A program made the translations under genes and the position numbers. The notes beneath the pieces were generated by a model that ran no database searches, was not told the DNA's origin, and was given only the letters and a program-made list of their open reading frames with translations. DNA of 64,000 nucleotides, taken from assembly GCF_039614715.1 (NCBI RefSeq), contig NZ_CP154857.1, positions 3,472,001-3,536,000 on the forward strand, in the 5' to 3' direction. This DNA comes from Microbacterium sp. AZCO. GTDB lineage: Bacteria; Actinomycetota; Actinomycetes; Actinomycetales; Microbacteriaceae. Of this stretch, positions 33,999 through 43,659 are shown piece after piece; the stretch's first letter is position 1; each line of letters starts with the position of its first letter.

Positions 33999-34915
33999 TG
34001 TTCGCTCGTCTCGTTCGGGGCCGCGGCGGTGGGGGCGGGTGCGCGATCGCTCGGCGCGCAGGTGTCGAGTGCGGGTCGGCGGTACCCCAGACGACCGCCG
34101 ATGATCCTCCGGCACTTGGAACACCCTACCGGCGAGCTTGCTTTGGTCGTTCGCTGGCCATGCGTCGCGTTGATTGTTCCGATCGCCTTGCGGGCACTGA
34201 TCGGTTGGGGACCGCTAGCGCCCATCCGACCGCGTCGTCCACAGCACGGGGAATCGGAAACGATAGTCGCGACATCCCGAGCTCGGCGAACAGGCTTCCG
34301 GGCGGATCGCGAGCGGTGGGCGGGACACTCGTCGCTATCGTTGACCAATGATTTCTCGGTACCACCTCGAATGGCCCTGAGCAATGACCGCAGAATCACA
34401 AAGTTCAAGCTCGAGCGCCGCGAGCAGAACGTCGCTAATCGCGCCCCGCCCACCAGGTGGCTTCTCCGCGTATAGAGCAGCGGCCGGGGGAGGAGTTGCC
34501 CTCACGCCCGGCCGCTTGTGTCCCCTGGAAAGGACGTTTGTACACTAAGACAGCTCTATGGGAGTTCTATGAGTGATGTATGTGAATCAAGCTAGTGCAG
34601 GCTGGTGTAGCAGGGTGAACTTTCAGGGTCCTTCGTCGTGCGGTAGGCGAAGGTGCCCCTTGCCGACCGTGCATAGAGCAGAGCCGATGAGCGCTGGACC
34701 TGCCCGGTGATATGCGCGAACGGGGCGCGTCAACTGCCGCATGGAATATGCTCCCGACGGCGACGGAACCCGGGGGATAGTGGGAGGCATCGGCCGCGGT
34801 ACCGGCGAGGAAAAGTACTCGTCGTTCCCGCGCCGCCAGTTCGAAGCCCTTAGAGCTCAGGTCTAGACGAGTGCTGGTCGCACCCTCTCGCCGATGACCA
34901 AGCCGCTCTTCTTCG
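33999..34915. other. 917-bp gap between island and dnaB
   Basis: No supported coding region. It is AT-richer than its surroundings around 34340-34480 and 34540-34620. It contains a strong hairpin at 34478-34515 and a very short plus-strand frame (ATG at 34568, eight codons) with no known meaning. No tRNA or att site could be recognised. Confidence 0.45.
34478..34515. terminator. strong hairpin in island/dnaB gap
   Basis: AGCGGCCGGG / CCCGGCCGCT gives a perfect 10-base-pair stem with an 18-base loop. No gene ends close to it, so what it terminates is unclear; it could mark the end of a lost gene. Confidence 0.45.
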
Positions 34916-37480
<2,565 letters not shown>

Positions 37481-38033
37481 GTGCTGTGTGTCCTCCAGGT
37501 TGCGTCATTCTCGCGGGGTCGTGTGGGCGGCACGATCGAACCCGACGGCGCGTGCCCCAGCATGCGCGTCGTCGTTGTTCCAGAAGAGCACGAACCCCCG
37601 ACATCCACCTCGATGTCGGCCTCCCCCGCGGGCCGCACCCCACGCTAGGGACGCCGATTCCGGCTCGCAACACAGCCTGTGGATAACTGTGTGGAGAAGC
37701 TGCGAGAAACGCCGGGGTGTCTGTGCAGAGTCCCTGTGGACAACCCTTGGGATTGTCGGTCGAAGACAGAAATTTCAGCCGCTTCATCAGGGCTTCTTCG
37801 TTTCACAACCTGTGGATCCAGATGTGCTTGAAGTAGGGCTTGAAGGTTGCGTCTGATAGGGCAGGTTGTGCACAGTTCACGTCGAGCGCCGACCGGCACT
37901 GCGTCCGTTTTGCGAATCACCCTATGGACAACCGATGAGGAGGAGGAGTACCTTCGGCCTTCCAGGCACCCTCAAGCGGTCGTTCGTCGCAGAACAGCCG
38001 CCCGACGATCGACGTCGCAATTTGGAGGTGAAC
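37481..38033. other. 553-bp gene-free region upstream of dnaB with DnaA-box-like sites
   Basis: It separates the divergent dnaB and surface-protein genes. Nonamers matching or close to the DnaA box TTATCCACA occur at 37678-37686 (perfect, reverse strand), 37735-37743 (TTGTCCACA, reverse), 37811-37819 (TGTGGATCC, one or two mismatches), 37866-37874 (TTGTGCACA) and 37923-37931 (TATGGACAA). The region is AT-richer than average. It must also hold both promoters. Confidence 0.6.
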
Positions 38034-39068
38034 GTGGACATCGCCACTAGCCCCACACGGGTGCCCGGCCTCCGGCTTTTCTTCGCCGGCATGGGTGTCG
38101 CGTTCGCGTACCTCCTCATCTCGCTGCTCCTGGGCTTCGGCTCGAGCCACGCGAAGGCGGACGACGGCGATGGTCACGGGGGTGTCCTCGGAAGCGTTAC
38201 GGGAGCCGTGAGCGGCACGCTGAGCGGCGTCACGGGCACCGTGGACAGCACGCTCGGCGCGGTCACGCAGGCCGTCACCACGACGACCCAGGCGGTCACG
38301 ACCGCCTCGACCACGGTCGTGAACGCCGCGCCGGCACCGGTGCAGCCGGTCGTCGCCCCCGTCGTCAGCACGGTGAGCGAGGTCGTCTCGACGGTCGTGC
38401 AACCTGTCGCCGCAGTCACCGGCTCGAACGTCGTCTCCGGCGTCGTCACACCCGTCGTCGACACCGTCACGGCGATTCCCGTCGTCGGCGCGGTCGCGGA
38501 CGCCGTGGGCGTGGACGACGCGCTGACCGATGTCGCGACCTCGGTGGACACCACTCTCGACGGCGTGGTCACTGCCGTCGGAGACACCGCGACGGGTGTC
38601 GCTCCGGCGGTGCCGCCGCTCGTCGAGCTGCCCGATCTCGGCATCCCGCCGGTGGCAGGCGTGATCCAGCCCAGGGGCGACCTTCCCTCGGCCGCTGCGA
38701 TCGCAGCGGAGCCCTCCATCGCGGCCGCGGAGCCCGGCGCGAGCGCCGGCCTCGCCGGGCTCGTCTGGAGCCGCGTCAGCTCCTCCGTCGGCGTGCTCGC
38801 GCGCGCCATCCCCGTCTTCGCCGCCGCGACAGCCGCGAGTCTCGCGCAGTCGCCGGTCGGCGGCATCCTGTCTTCCGCTCTTCCGCCGGGCGTCTGCGCG
38901 CCCGCGGGGAGCTGTCCCCTGGGGTCCAGCGGTGCGGGCCCCGGCGCTCTGGCGCTCGCTCTCCTCGCTCCGCTCGCCGCACACCGTGCCTGGGTGCGCC
39001 GACGCGGGTGGGAGGACGACGTGACGCCTGTTGCGCCCGTCTACGCCACCGACGTCTCTCCTGACTGA
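38034..39068 (+). CDS. Val/Thr-rich membrane-anchored surface protein, unknown
   Basis: 344 residues. GTG 38034 is fixed by GGAGG five bases upstream. An N-terminal anchor or signal (LRLFFAGMGVAFAYLLISLLLGFGSSHAKA) is followed by about 120 residues of Thr/Val/Ala low complexity (TLGAVTQAVTTTTQAVTTASTTVV), a Pro-rich middle, and a C-terminal hydrophobic helix (GALALALLAPLAAHRAWVRRRGWEDD) with basic residues after it. One CxxxxxC pair (VCAPAGSCPLG) precedes that helix. No LPxTG-type signal was seen. It is 89 bases upstream of the chaplin-like gene and probably its partner. Confidence 0.75.
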   Translation: MDIATSPTRVPGLRLFFAGMGVAFAYLLISLLLGFGSSHAKADDGDGHGGVLGSVTGAVSGTLSGVTGTVDSTLGAVTQAVTTTTQAVTTASTTVVNAAPAPVQPVVAPVVSTVSEVVSTVVQPVAAVTGSNVVSGVVTPVVDTVTAIPVVGAVADAVGVDDALTDVATSVDTTLDGVVTAVGDTATGVAPAVPPLVELPDLGIPPVAGVIQPRGDLPSAAAIAAEPSIAAAEPGASAGLAGLVWSRVSSSVGVLARAIPVFAAATAASLAQSPVGGILSSALPPGVCAPAGSCPLGSSGAGPGALALALLAPLAAHRAWVRRRGWEDDVTPVAPVYATDVSPD

Positions 39069-39157
39069 GGACTGACTCGGCCGCCTTCCCCCTGTGCGGC
39101 ACAGAGTTCACGCGCGCGCCTGCGCGCACCCATTCCTTTCAGTCAAGGAGCACTTCC

Positions 39158-40750
39158 ATGAAGACCTTCATCGCGCGCGCCCTGTGGGGCACGCTGCTCG
39201 CCGGAGGCATCACGATCTTCGGCGCCGTCGCCGCGCAAGCGGCCGAGACGAACGGTGAGGACGGCCTGCTCTCCGGAACCCAGGCGATCATCGACGTCAA
39301 CGTCCCGATCACCGTCGGCGGCAACGCCGTCTCGGTGATCGGCGACTCCACCACCACCGCGCCCGCCCCGGCGCCGGCTCCCGCTCCCGCAGCCCCCTCC
39401 GGAACGACAAGCGGCCAGAGCGGCATCGGCTCGGGAACGCAGGCGCTCGTCAGCGTCAACGTCCCGGTCACCGTCACGGGCAACGCCGTGTCCGGCATCG
39501 GCGACGCGACGTCGGCACCGGCGGCGGCCCCCGCGCCTGCAGCGCCCGCGCCGGCATCCATCGCCGTCGCGCCCGCCACGACCTCGGGCGAAGACGGCAT
39601 CCTCTCCGGCACGCAGGCGCTCGTGTCGGTGAACGCCCCCGTCACGGTCGGCGGCAACGCGGTCTCGGTGATCGGAGACAGCACGACGACCGCCGCTCCG
39701 TCCGCCTCGGGGACGTCCGGATCGGCAGGGTCGCCGGGCGCCGGCGGGACGGCCCCCAGCGCCGGCTCGCCCTGGACGAGCGGTGAGGACGGCATCCTGA
39801 GCGGGACTCAGGTGATCCCCGTCGTTCACGCGCCCATCACGATCGGCGGCAACGCCGTCTCCGTCGTCGGCGACAGCACGACGACCGCCGCCCCGGCCCA
39901 GCCCACCGGGGCCGCCGCACCCAGCGCCGGCTCGCCGTGGACCTCGGGCGAGGACGGCATCCTCAGTGGCACCCAGGTGATCCCTGTGCTCTCCCTGCCC
40001 GTGACCGTCGGCGGCAACGCCGTCTCGGTGATCGGCGACAGCACGACCACCGCGGCGCCCGCAGCACCGACGGGAGCAGCGTCCCCCAGCGCGGGCTCTC
40101 CGTGGACCTCTGGCGAGGACGCCGTCCTCGGTGGAACCCAGGTCGTCCCGGTGCTGAACCTGCCGGTCACGGCCGGCGGGAACGCGATCTCCGGCATCGG
40201 AGACAGCACGACCGGCGCCTCCCCCGGCGCGCCGGCAGGAGCGACGTCCCCCAGCGTCGGCTCTCCGTGGACGAACGGCGAGGACGGCATCCTCTCCGGC
40301 ACCCAGATCGTCCCCGTGCTGAACCTGCCCGTCACCCTCGGCGGCAATGCCGTCTCCCTTGTGGGTGACTCGACGGTCGCGACCCCGCCGGTCGGATCGG
40401 TCACGCCGACCGGTCCCGGCACCCCGGGCACCCCCGGTACCCCGGGTACGCCGGGCACGCCCGGCACCCCGGGAACTCCCGGCACCCCCGGCACCCCTGG
40501 CACCCCCGGCACGCCCGGAACCCCGGGAACGACCGGAACCCCGGGAACCCCCGGCACCCCCGGCACGACCGGCACGGCCGCCACGACAGATGGCGCAGGG
40601 CAGACCGCCGTCGTCGGCACGGCAGCCGCGACGGGGGCTCAGACGCTCGCAGTGACAGGGGGAGGAAGCGGCCTGGGGTCGCTCCTGCTTAGCCTCGTGC
40701 TCGCAGGGGTCGGCGCTCTGACGCTCGCGCTGCGGCGCCGCGCCGCGTGA
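39158..40750 (+). CDS. wall-anchored protein with seven chaplin-like repeats
   Basis: 530 residues. The signal peptide (MKTFIARALWGTLLAGGITIFGAVAAQAAE) is followed by seven repeats of about 36 residues, each close to SGEDGILSGTQ-hydrophobic-PVTVGGNAVSVIGDSTT, spanning residues 32-408 with Pro/Ala spacers. This is the pattern of streptomycete chaplins (GN..Q.P...P.N.CGN.V...G), but without cysteines. Then come a GTP repeat stalk (about 421-474) and a class E sortase signal LAVTG (497-501), a hydrophobic helix and RRRAA. Long chaplins are also sortase-anchored. It may make amyloid-like surface fibrils or reduce surface tension; this is inference. AAGGAG precedes the ATG. Confidence 0.85.
   Translation: MKTFIARALWGTLLAGGITIFGAVAAQAAETNGEDGLLSGTQAIIDVNVPITVGGNAVSVIGDSTTTAPAPAPAPAPAAPSGTTSGQSGIGSGTQALVSVNVPVTVTGNAVSGIGDATSAPAAAPAPAAPAPASIAVAPATTSGEDGILSGTQALVSVNAPVTVGGNAVSVIGDSTTTAAPSASGTSGSAGSPGAGGTAPSAGSPWTSGEDGILSGTQVIPVVHAPITIGGNAVSVVGDSTTTAAPAQPTGAAAPSAGSPWTSGEDGILSGTQVIPVLSLPVTVGGNAVSVIGDSTTTAAPAAPTGAASPSAGSPWTSGEDAVLGGTQVVPVLNLPVTAGGNAISGIGDSTTGASPGAPAGATSPSVGSPWTNGEDGILSGTQIVPVLNLPVTLGGNAVSLVGDSTVATPPVGSVTPTGPGTPGTPGTPGTPGTPGTPGTPGTPGTPGTPGTPGTPGTTGTPGTPGTPGTTGTAATTDGAGQTAVVGTAAATGAQTLAVTGGGSGLGSLLLSLVLAGVGALTLALRRRAA
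40420..40580 (+). repeat. GTP-coding 9-bp repeat array (wall-spanning stalk)
   Basis: About sixteen imperfect copies of the nonamer GGCACCCCC encode Gly-Thr-Pro triplets in the chaplin-like protein. Third-position changes interrupt the array, but it is a likely site of length variation between strains. Confidence 0.85.
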
Positions 40751-40812
40751 GCCGAGGGCGGGGTCGATGCTCGCCTGGCTCGACCCCGCCCCGCTTGCGC
40801 GTCGTGGAAAAG

Positions 40813-40847
40813 CGGATGCCGCGGACCCATCGGGTCCGCGGCATCCG
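40813..40847. terminator. bidirectional terminator hairpin
   Basis: CGGATGCCGCGGACCC / GGGTCCGCGGCATCCG is a perfect 16-base-pair stem with a 3-base loop, between the convergent surface-protein and rplI genes. Flanking A and T residues (AAAAG / TTCG) extend it. Confidence 0.85.
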
Positions 40848-40858
40848 TTCGTGTCGAC

Positions 40859-40875
40859 CGGCTCCGAAGGAGCCG
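40859..40875. terminator. hairpin directly after rplI
   Basis: CGGCTCC / GGAGCCG forms a 7-base-pair stem with a GAA loop, seven bases beyond the rplI stop. Confidence 0.65.
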
Positions 40876-40882
40876 AAGCCGA

Positions 40883-41335
40883 CTACTTGGCGGCGACCAC
40901 CTGAAGCGTGATCACGGCGGTCAGGTCGTCGCGCAGACGGACCGTGGCCTCGTGCTCGCCCACCGACTTGATCGGCGAGGTGATGTGGATCTTGCGCTTG
41001 TCGAGGTCGCCCAGGCCGGCGGCCTTGACGGCGTCGGCGACGGCCTCGGTCTTCACCGAGCCGAACAGGCGACCCTCGGCGCCGGCCTTGACGGCCAGGC
41101 GCACCTTGTTGGACTCGAGCGAGTCCTTGAGGGCCACGGCCTCTTCGTGGTCGTGGATCGCACGCGACTCGCGGGCGGCGCGGATCGACGCCACCTGCTT
41201 CTCGCCACCGCGCGTCCAGGCCACAGCGAAGCCCTGGGGGATGAGGTAGTTGCGGGCGTACCCGTTCTTGACCTCGACAACGTCACCGGCGCTACCGAGC
41301 CCGGCGACCTCATTCGTGAGAATCAGCTTTGCCAT
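40883..41335 (-). CDS. rplI: 50S ribosomal protein L9
   Basis: 150 residues, full-length bacterial L9. The N-terminal RNA-binding domain ([34 protein letters not shown]) is followed by the connecting helix and the C-terminal domain ([25 protein letters not shown]). It is the last gene of the rpsF-ssb-rpsR-rplI operon, 11 bases after rpsR. Confidence 0.97.
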   Translation of the reverse strand: MAKLILTNEVAGLGSAGDVVEVKNGYARNYLIPQGFAVAWTRGGEKQVASIRAARESRAIHDHEEAVALKDSLESNKVRLAVKAGAEGRLFGSVKTEAVADAVKAAGLGDLDKRKIHITSPIKSVGEHEATVRLRDDLTAVITLQVVAAK

Positions 41336-41346
41336 TGCGGTGCTCC

Positions 41347-41601
41347 TTAGCGGCCAGCGCCGGCGTAGGGCAGGAGCGCCATCTCGCGGGCGTTCTTGAT
41401 CGCCTTCGCGATGAGACGCTGCTCCTGCACCGAGACACCGGTGATACGACGGGCACGGATCTTGCCGCGCTCCGAGATGAACTTGCGGAGGGTGGCGACG
41501 TCCTTGTAGTCGATGACGCCGACCCGGATCGCCTTTGCGGGGGCGGCGTTCTTCGCGCCCTTCCGCGGCTTGCGGCGCGTAGCGCTCGCCTTTCCAGCCA
41601 T
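41347..41601 (-). CDS. rpsR: 30S ribosomal protein S18
   Basis: 84 residues. [51 protein letters not shown] is S18 (here cited as the region 29-79). The N-terminus ([17 protein letters not shown]) is basic and lacks the cysteine of zinc-binding S18 forms, so this is the C-minus type that does not bind zinc. In a genome with a Zur regulon, a zinc-free paralogue may be this one or another; only one is visible here. Confidence 0.96.
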   Translation of the reverse strand: MAGKASATRRKPRKGAKNAAPAKAIRVGVIDYKDVATLRKFISERGKIRARRITGVSVQEQRLIAKAIKNAREMALLPYAGAGR

Positions 41602-41647
41602 GGGATTTTCCTTACTGAGAGATGTGGATGCTTCGCCCCGATGTCGA

Positions 41648-41666
41648 CCCCTCGACACGCTCGGGG
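41648..41666. repeat. dispersed repeat, core GAGCGTGTCGA (minus strand)
   Basis: CCCCTCGACACGCTCGGGG lies in the 71-base gap between ssb and rpsR and differs by one base from the copy at 27311-27329. Confidence 0.6.
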
Positions 41667-41672
41667 CGGGAA

Positions 41673-42176
41673 TCAGAACGGGGTGTCGTCGCCGTACGAC
41701 GTGCCCGGGGTGCTCCACGCGTCGGCCGAGCCGGCAGACGAGGACCCGGGGGTCGACCACGGCTCGTCGGCGACCTGCGGACGCGACTGACCGCCGCCTC
41801 CGCCGCCGCCACCGGCCGCACGCGTCACCTGAGCGGTGGCGTAGCGGAGCGAGGGGCCGATCTCGTCGACCTCGAGCTCGATCGCGGTGCGCTTCTCGCC
41901 CTCGCGCGTCTCGTAGGAGCGCTGCTTGAGGCGACCGGTCGCGATGACGCGGGAGCCCTTCGTCAGCGAGCCCGCGACGTGCTCGGCGAACTCGCGCCAC
42001 ACGCTCGCGCGGAGGAACAGCGCTTCGCCGTCCTTCCACTCGTTCGCCTGGCGGTCGAAGTTGCGCGGCGTCGACGCGATGGTGAAGTTCGCGACGGGGA
42101 GACCGTTCTGCGTGTAGCGCAGCTCGGGATCAGCCGTGAGGTTGCCCACCACGGTGATGATCGTCTCGCCGGCCAT
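41673..42176 (-). CDS. ssb: single-stranded DNA-binding protein
   Basis: 167 residues. OB fold at 1-110 ([61 protein letters not shown]), a Gly-rich linker (AAGGGGGGGG) and the acidic protein-interaction tip YGDDTPF. It follows rpsF by five bases. The N-terminal [15 protein letters not shown] form is typical of actinobacterial SSB. Confidence 0.96.
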   Translation of the reverse strand: MAGETIITVVGNLTADPELRYTQNGLPVANFTIASTPRNFDRQANEWKDGEALFLRASVWREFAEHVAGSLTKGSRVIATGRLKQRSYETREGEKRTAIELEVDEIGPSLRYATAQVTRAAGGGGGGGGQSRPQVADEPWSTPGSSSAGSADAWSTPGTSYGDDTPF

Positions 42177-42181
42177 CGTCG

Positions 42182-42565
42182 TTACGCGTCCTGCTTGGCG
42201 GGCTTGGCGGGACGAGCGGCCTTGCGGGCGGCCTTCTCCTCGGAGCGCTTCGCCTCGGCGGCGACCTGGGCGATGGCCTCTTCGGCGCGGAGCACCTTGG
42301 TGCGCATGATCTGCTCGCTGAGGTTCAGCTGGCGATCGAGCTCCTGGGTGGTCTCGCTCGTGGCGGTGAAGTTGACGACGGCGTAGATGCCCTCGGTCTT
42401 CTTCTGGATCTCGTAGGCGAGACGGCGGCGACCCCAGATGTCGACGTTGTCGATCGAGCCACCATCATTCGTGATGACCTTCAGGAACTTGTCGAGGTTC
42501 GGGGCGACCTGGCGCTCGTCGATCTCAGGGTTCAGGATGACCATGAGTTCGTACTTGTGCGTCAC
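42182..42565 (-). CDS. rpsF: 30S ribosomal protein S6
   Basis: 127 residues, GTG start with AAGGAGGTG upstream. [27 protein letters not shown] and [31 protein letters not shown] are diagnostic. A Lys/Ala-rich C-terminal tail ([18 protein letters not shown]) extends beyond the usual end. It is the first gene of the operon. Confidence 0.96.
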   Translation of the reverse strand: MTHKYELMVILNPEIDERQVAPNLDKFLKVITNDGGSIDNVDIWGRRRLAYEIQKKTEGIYAVVNFTATSETTQELDRQLNLSEQIMRTKVLRAEEAIAQVAAEAKRSEEKAARKAARPAKPAKQDA

Positions 42566-42581
42566 TTACCCACCTCCTTCG

Positions 42582-42682
42582 GACTAGAACGGCCACCGGG
42601 CATTTCCCGGCAGCAGGAGGGTGTTTGCACATGTCACGGGCTCACGCGCGCTGGGGCGCAGCCGGACAACCCTCCTATGATA
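42582..42682 (-). promoter_or_regulatory. rpsF promoter and leader with hairpin
   Basis: On the minus strand a -10-like TATCAT lies at 42677-42682, giving a leader of about 110 bases. Near the Shine-Dalgarno the leader has a CCGGG-AAATG-CCCGG hairpin (42596-42610) with CCG triplets beside it, reminiscent of the S6:S18-binding rpsF leader motif known in other bacteria. Confidence 0.4.
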
Positions 42683-42737
42683 CCGGATCGCCCGCTCCGG
42701 CCCGAATCCGTGGGATCGGCGTCACCGGAGGTAGCGT

Positions 42738-43505
42738 GTGCGCATGGAGTGGACGGCGGATGTCGCGGCCGGCGGATGGATCCGCCAGCGGCTCGACGAC
42801 CCGTGGCAGGGCACGATCCACGACGTCGTTCCGCACGGCTTCGGCGCCTACGCGCGCGTGCGGCACCCGCGCGTCTCCGAGCGGTCTCCTGAGCGCGAGG
42901 AGGGTCGCATCGACCCCGGCGTGCTCGCGGTCGTGGCATCCCATCTCGCGGCGCACACAGGCACGCCCGCCATCCACGTCGGCGTGTGGGACGGCTGGGG
43001 CGGACTCGTCGGCGCCTTCGGCGTCCCGCCGTCGCCGGCCGTCGCGCGCTCGTCGGCGGCGGGCGAGGACCCCGCCGACCCCGCCGTGCTCGCACGCCAT
43101 CGCGAGATGCTCGCGCGCAGCATCCACGACCCCTTCAACAACGTGTTCCGCAGGAACGTGTGGCTCCCCGGCATCCTGTCCGACGAAATCTCGCGCGGTC
43201 CCCGGCTGACGCTGCCGTATCGCGAGCACGTGCTCTTCCGCGGCACGATCGACGAGCTCCGGGATGCCTCGTGGGCCGAGCGCGTCCCGTGGCGCGAGCC
43301 CGAGGCGCCCCAGTTCACCGCGAGCCCGAGCCTCGTCTGGCCCGACGACCGGGCGTGGGTGGTGGTGACCGACGTCGACGCCGACGCGACGGTCGTCGCG
43401 GGAGCGCCCGCGCTCGTCCGCGCGCTCTGCACGGATCAGCGCATCGAGGCGGATCCGATCGCCGAGGGCACGAGCCTGCCGCGACCGGAGTCGTGGGGCA
43501 CATAG
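42738..43505 (+). CDS. unknown actinobacterial protein
   Basis: 255 residues. GGAGG seven bases before GTG 42738 supports this start; ATG 42744 is the alternative. It is soluble and mixed alpha/beta by eye, with MEWTADVAAGGWIRQRLDDPW at the N-terminus, a central HDPFNNVFRRNVWLPGILSDEISRGPRL and a C-terminal PSLVWPDDRAWVVVTDVDADATVVAG. The last stretch resembles regions in proteins annotated only as hypothetical in Microbacteriaceae. Divergent from rpsF. No function proposed. Confidence 0.8.
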   Translation: MRMEWTADVAAGGWIRQRLDDPWQGTIHDVVPHGFGAYARVRHPRVSERSPEREEGRIDPGVLAVVASHLAAHTGTPAIHVGVWDGWGGLVGAFGVPPSPAVARSSAAGEDPADPAVLARHREMLARSIHDPFNNVFRRNVWLPGILSDEISRGPRLTLPYREHVLFRGTIDELRDASWAERVPWREPEAPQFTASPSLVWPDDRAWVVVTDVDADATVVAGAPALVRALCTDQRIEADPIAEGTSLPRPESWGT

Positions 43506-43659
43506 CGTCTAAGAATGTTCTGAGCAATCCCTGGACCCGCGGAATCTTCCGTGATGTACTGCCCGAACGCGTGGGTCAAGGCCGACCCGACGCGAAGACA
43601 GGTCCCGGGGAGACCACGAGTCGCCTGGCGGGGCCATGACCCCCGGAGGTATCCCAGTG

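Noticed and set aside
34319..34457. Possible tRNA-like end (CCCGCCCACCA)
   Set aside because: The complementary GGGCGGG is about 125 bases upstream, too far for a tRNA, and no T-arm or anticodon arm is visible.
34568..34594. Eight-codon plus-strand frame (MSDVCESS) as a leader peptide
   Set aside because: No downstream gene on that strand for it to regulate.
34820..34870. GTTCGAAG sequence resembling a tRNA T-loop
   Set aside because: No cloverleaf can be drawn around it.
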